A stretch of DNA of 64,000 nt, from assembly GCA_963575675.1 (NCBI GenBank), contig CAUYUA010000055.1, positions 1 to 64,000 on the forward strand, read 5' to 3'. Origin of the DNA: CAUYUA01 sp963575675. GTDB lineage: Bacteria > Pseudomonadota > Alphaproteobacteria > Azospirillales > Azospirillaceae. The position numbers and the translations under genes are program-made. The notes beneath the pieces were generated by a model. That model was given only the letters and a program-made list of their open reading frames with translations, had not been told where the DNA came from and searched no databases. This document shows positions 62,072 through 64,000 of the stretch, piece after piece (within the stretch, counting starts at the first letter, position 1; each line of letters opens with the position of its first letter).

Positions 62072-64000
62072 ATCGCAAAAACCCCCTCCGTTTGTTGCCG
62101 GGACGACCAACGTCGCTTGGCGCGACGTGGGATGGAAAAGGGGTGAATTTTGCCTTATTTTCCGCCCATGCCGAAAAAGTCGAGTTGTGCCTGTTTGATC
62201 GCGCCGGGCATCGTGAAACCGAGCGCTTGGTCCTTCCTGAATATACGGACGAAGTGTGGCACGGTTATTTGCCGGGCGCGGGACCTGGATTGCTCTATGG
62301 CTATAGAGTTTACGGCCCTTATCGTCCGGAACAAGGCCATCGCTTTAATCACAATAAACTGCTGTTGGACCCTTACGCCCGTTCGTTGACCGAGCACTGG
62401 CACTGGACCGACGCGCATTTCGGGTATCGAGTAGGATCCCCGAAAGACGATTTGTCCTTCGATGATCGTGACAATGCGCGTGGCGTTCCAAAGTGTCGCG
62501 TCGTAGACCCGTCTTTCGACTGGGGCGATGACCGAAAACCGAACACACCTTGGTCGGAGACTGTAATTTACGAGCTGCATGTGCGCGGCTTCACTATGCG
62601 TCATCCCGAAGTCGGCGGATTGACGCGCGGCGCCTTCGCCGGTTTAGGAGCGCGTCCCGTCATCGATTACTTAAAGTCTTTAGGCGTCACTGCCGTCGAA
62701 TTGCTGCCGGTCCAAGCTTTCGCCGATGAACGACACTTAGTGGCTCGAAATCTGCGCAATTATTGGGGATATAACACCGTCGGATTCTTCGCGCCGGACG
62801 CCCGTTATTTGGCCACCGGCGCCATTTCAGAATTCAAGATGATGGTGGCTCGATTACACGCCGCCGGACTCGAAGTGATTCTCGATGTGGTCTACAATCA
62901 CACCGGAGAAGGAAGCCATCTAGGGCCGACTCTATGTTTTCGCGGCATCGACAACGCTTCCTATTATCGACTGCATCCCGGCGAAAAACGCTTCTTTATC
63001 GATGAAACCGGAACCGGCAATACGCTGAACATCACCCATCCGCGCGTTCTGCAAATGGTGATGGATTCTTTGCGATATTGGGTGACGGAAATGCGCGTCG
63101 ACGGCTTCCGATTCGACTTGGCCACCACCTTGGCCCGCGAGCCCTATGGTTTCGATCCCGGAAGCGGGTTCCTTGACGCCATTCGTCAAGATCCTGTGCT
63201 CTCTGAGGTAAAGCTAATCGCCGAGCCATGGGACGTTGGTCCTGGTGGATATCGTTTGGGGGGCTTCCCTCCCGGCTGGGCCGAGTGGAACGATCGTTAT
63301 CGCGACACCGTGCGTCGGTTTTGGCGCAGCGATCAAGGCGTTGTTCCGGAGTTGGCCGCTCGTCTGGCGGGATCCAGCGAGTTATTCGAACGGCGCGGGC
63401 GCAGACCTTGGGCGTCCGTCAATTTTATTACTTCGCATGATGGATTTACGCTCAACGACCTGGTCTCATACAATTACAAGCATAACCACGAAAACACAGA
63501 AAATAACTGCGACGGTCACAACGAAAATCATAGCTGGAATCACGGAGAAGAAGGCGCCTCTTCCGACGCGAGTGTAATCTCTTTGCGTCAACGTCAAATG
63601 CGAAATTTTTTATTCACGCTGTTCTTCTCGCAAGGCACTCCGATGTTGTTGGCCGGCGATGAATTAGGACGCAGCCAGAACGGAAACAACAACGCCTATT
63701 GTCAAGACAACCCAACGTCTTGGTTGATGTGGCCGGAGTTGTTGAGTTCTGGCCGTGAGCAATTGGAGTTTACACGCGCGTTGATTCGACTGCGACGGCA
63801 ACATCCGGTGTTGCGGCGTTCGGCGTTTCTCCATGGGCGTGATTCTTCCCGACACGGTGTGCGAGATATTTTATGGTTTTCAGGACAGGGAGTGGAGAAA
63901 ACAATCGATGATTGGCGCAACCCGTCGGTGCGATGCTTGGGCTTGTTGCTGAACGGACAAGCCGGAAGTTATGTCAACGCAACGGGAAATCCTGAAAACG
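62014..64000 (+). CDS. glgX: Glycogen debranching enzyme GlgX (3' end outside window)
   Basis: 662 residues of an isoamylase-type GH13 enzyme that hydrolyses alpha-1,6 branches in limit dextrins. N-terminal CBM48: LLPGRPTSLGATWDGKGVNF ALFSAHAEKV region. Catalytic (beta/alpha)8 barrel: VIYELHVRGFTMRHPEVGG, VILDVVYNHTGEGSHLGP, MRVDGFRFDLATTL (nucleophile Asp), KLIAEPWDVGPGGY (acid Glu), VNFITSHDGFTLNDL (third Asp). NGNNNAYCQDNPTSWLMWP is typical of GlgX. ATG 62014 gives a short extra N-terminus; GTG 62068 (VNRKNPLRLLPGRP) is an equally good start. No other glycogen genes are in view. Confidence 0.95.
   Translation, partial: MAETQDAVVPDRGFRETPVNRKNPLRLLPGRPTSLGATWDGKGVNFALFSAHAEKVELCLFDRAGHRETERLVLPEYTDEVWHGYLPGAGPGLLYGYRVYGPYRPEQGHRFNHNKLLLDPYARSLTEHWHWTDAHFGYRVGSPKDDLSFDDRDNARGVPKCRVVDPSFDWGDDRKPNTPWSETVIYELHVRGFTMRHPEVGGLTRGAFAGLGARPVIDYLKSLGVTAVELLPVQAFADERHLVARNLRNYWGYNTVGFFAPDARYLATGAISEFKMMVARLHAAGLEVILDVVYNHTGEGSHLGPTLCFRGIDNASYYRLHPGEKRFFIDETGTGNTLNITHPRVLQMVMDSLRYWVTEMRVDGFRFDLATTLAREPYGFDPGSGFLDAIRQDPVLSEVKLIAEPWDVGPGGYRLGGFPPGWAEWNDRYRDTVRRFWRSDQGVVPELAARLAGSSELFERRGRRPWASVNFITSHDGFTLNDLVSYNYKHNHENTENNCDGHNENHSWNHGEEGASSDASVISLRQRQMRNFLFTLFFSQGTPMLLAGDELGRSQNGNNNAYCQDNPTSWLMWPELLSSGREQLEFTRALIRLRRQHPVLRRSAFLHGRDSSRHGVRDILWFSGQGVEKTIDDWRNPSVRCLGLLLNGQAGSYVNATGNPEN

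Overview
The window reads as chromosomal DNA of a free-living, respiring alphaproteobacterium, probably near the Rhodospirillales. The evidence is the Caulobacter-type Tad/Cpa pilus proteins, the minus-strand order ribE-ribBA-ribH-nusB-thiL, a COX15-type heme A synthase, a separate GcvPB subunit and an HRDC-domain protein beside rpsD. Assignment below class level is a guess. I found no rRNA, tRNA, CRISPR array, transposase, integrase or phage gene.

Layout. 1-581: 5'-damaged Cys/Met-type PLP enzyme leaving the window. 686-5932: partial Tad pilus operon (cpaA, cpaB, cpaC, a shortened cpaD, cpaE). 6270-8542: two glycosyltransferases, probably envelope polysaccharide. 8709-14774: Sco protein, cytochrome c and a minus-strand operon for an unusual heme-copper oxidase-like complex with ctaA. 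15092-23170: signalling block with a GAF/HD-GYP phosphodiesterase, two duplicated periplasmic binding proteins, and a histidine kinase, response regulator and REC-PAS-GGDEF-EAL protein. 23522-30108: lone tadC, modABC, an AhpD-like protein and sppA. 30384-38938: gcvPB, gph, small membrane and exported proteins, a yejF-like double ABC ATPase, rpsD, HRDC protein, membrane protein. 39108-43454: thiL, nusB and riboflavin genes. 43602-52165: orphan LivF-like ATPase, a 1113-residue periplasmic-binding/MscS fusion and a 1308-residue LamG surface-type protein. 52398-57374: comF, a glycosyltransferase lying between two half repeats, and uvrD. 57854-64000: CHASE2 cyclase with a FecR-like partner, Hpt/pseudo-receiver protein, and glgX leaving the window.

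Two dispersed repeat families run through the intergenic spaces. Family A is a long imperfect palindrome with termini like AATTAAAAGGGTCCAGGGAC and inner arms containing TTCGCGAAGCGATCTTCC; at least thirteen copies or remnants are visible, some ending exactly on gene stop codons. Family B is a shorter double-hairpin repeat with three good copies.

The most unusual gene products are the 1113-residue protein (periplasmic ligand-binding domain, a middle domain reminiscent of pentameric ligand-gated channel receptors, and an MscS pore) and the oxidase subunit I homologue that keeps its heme ligands and a CuA partner but lacks two of three CuB histidines and the active-site tyrosine.
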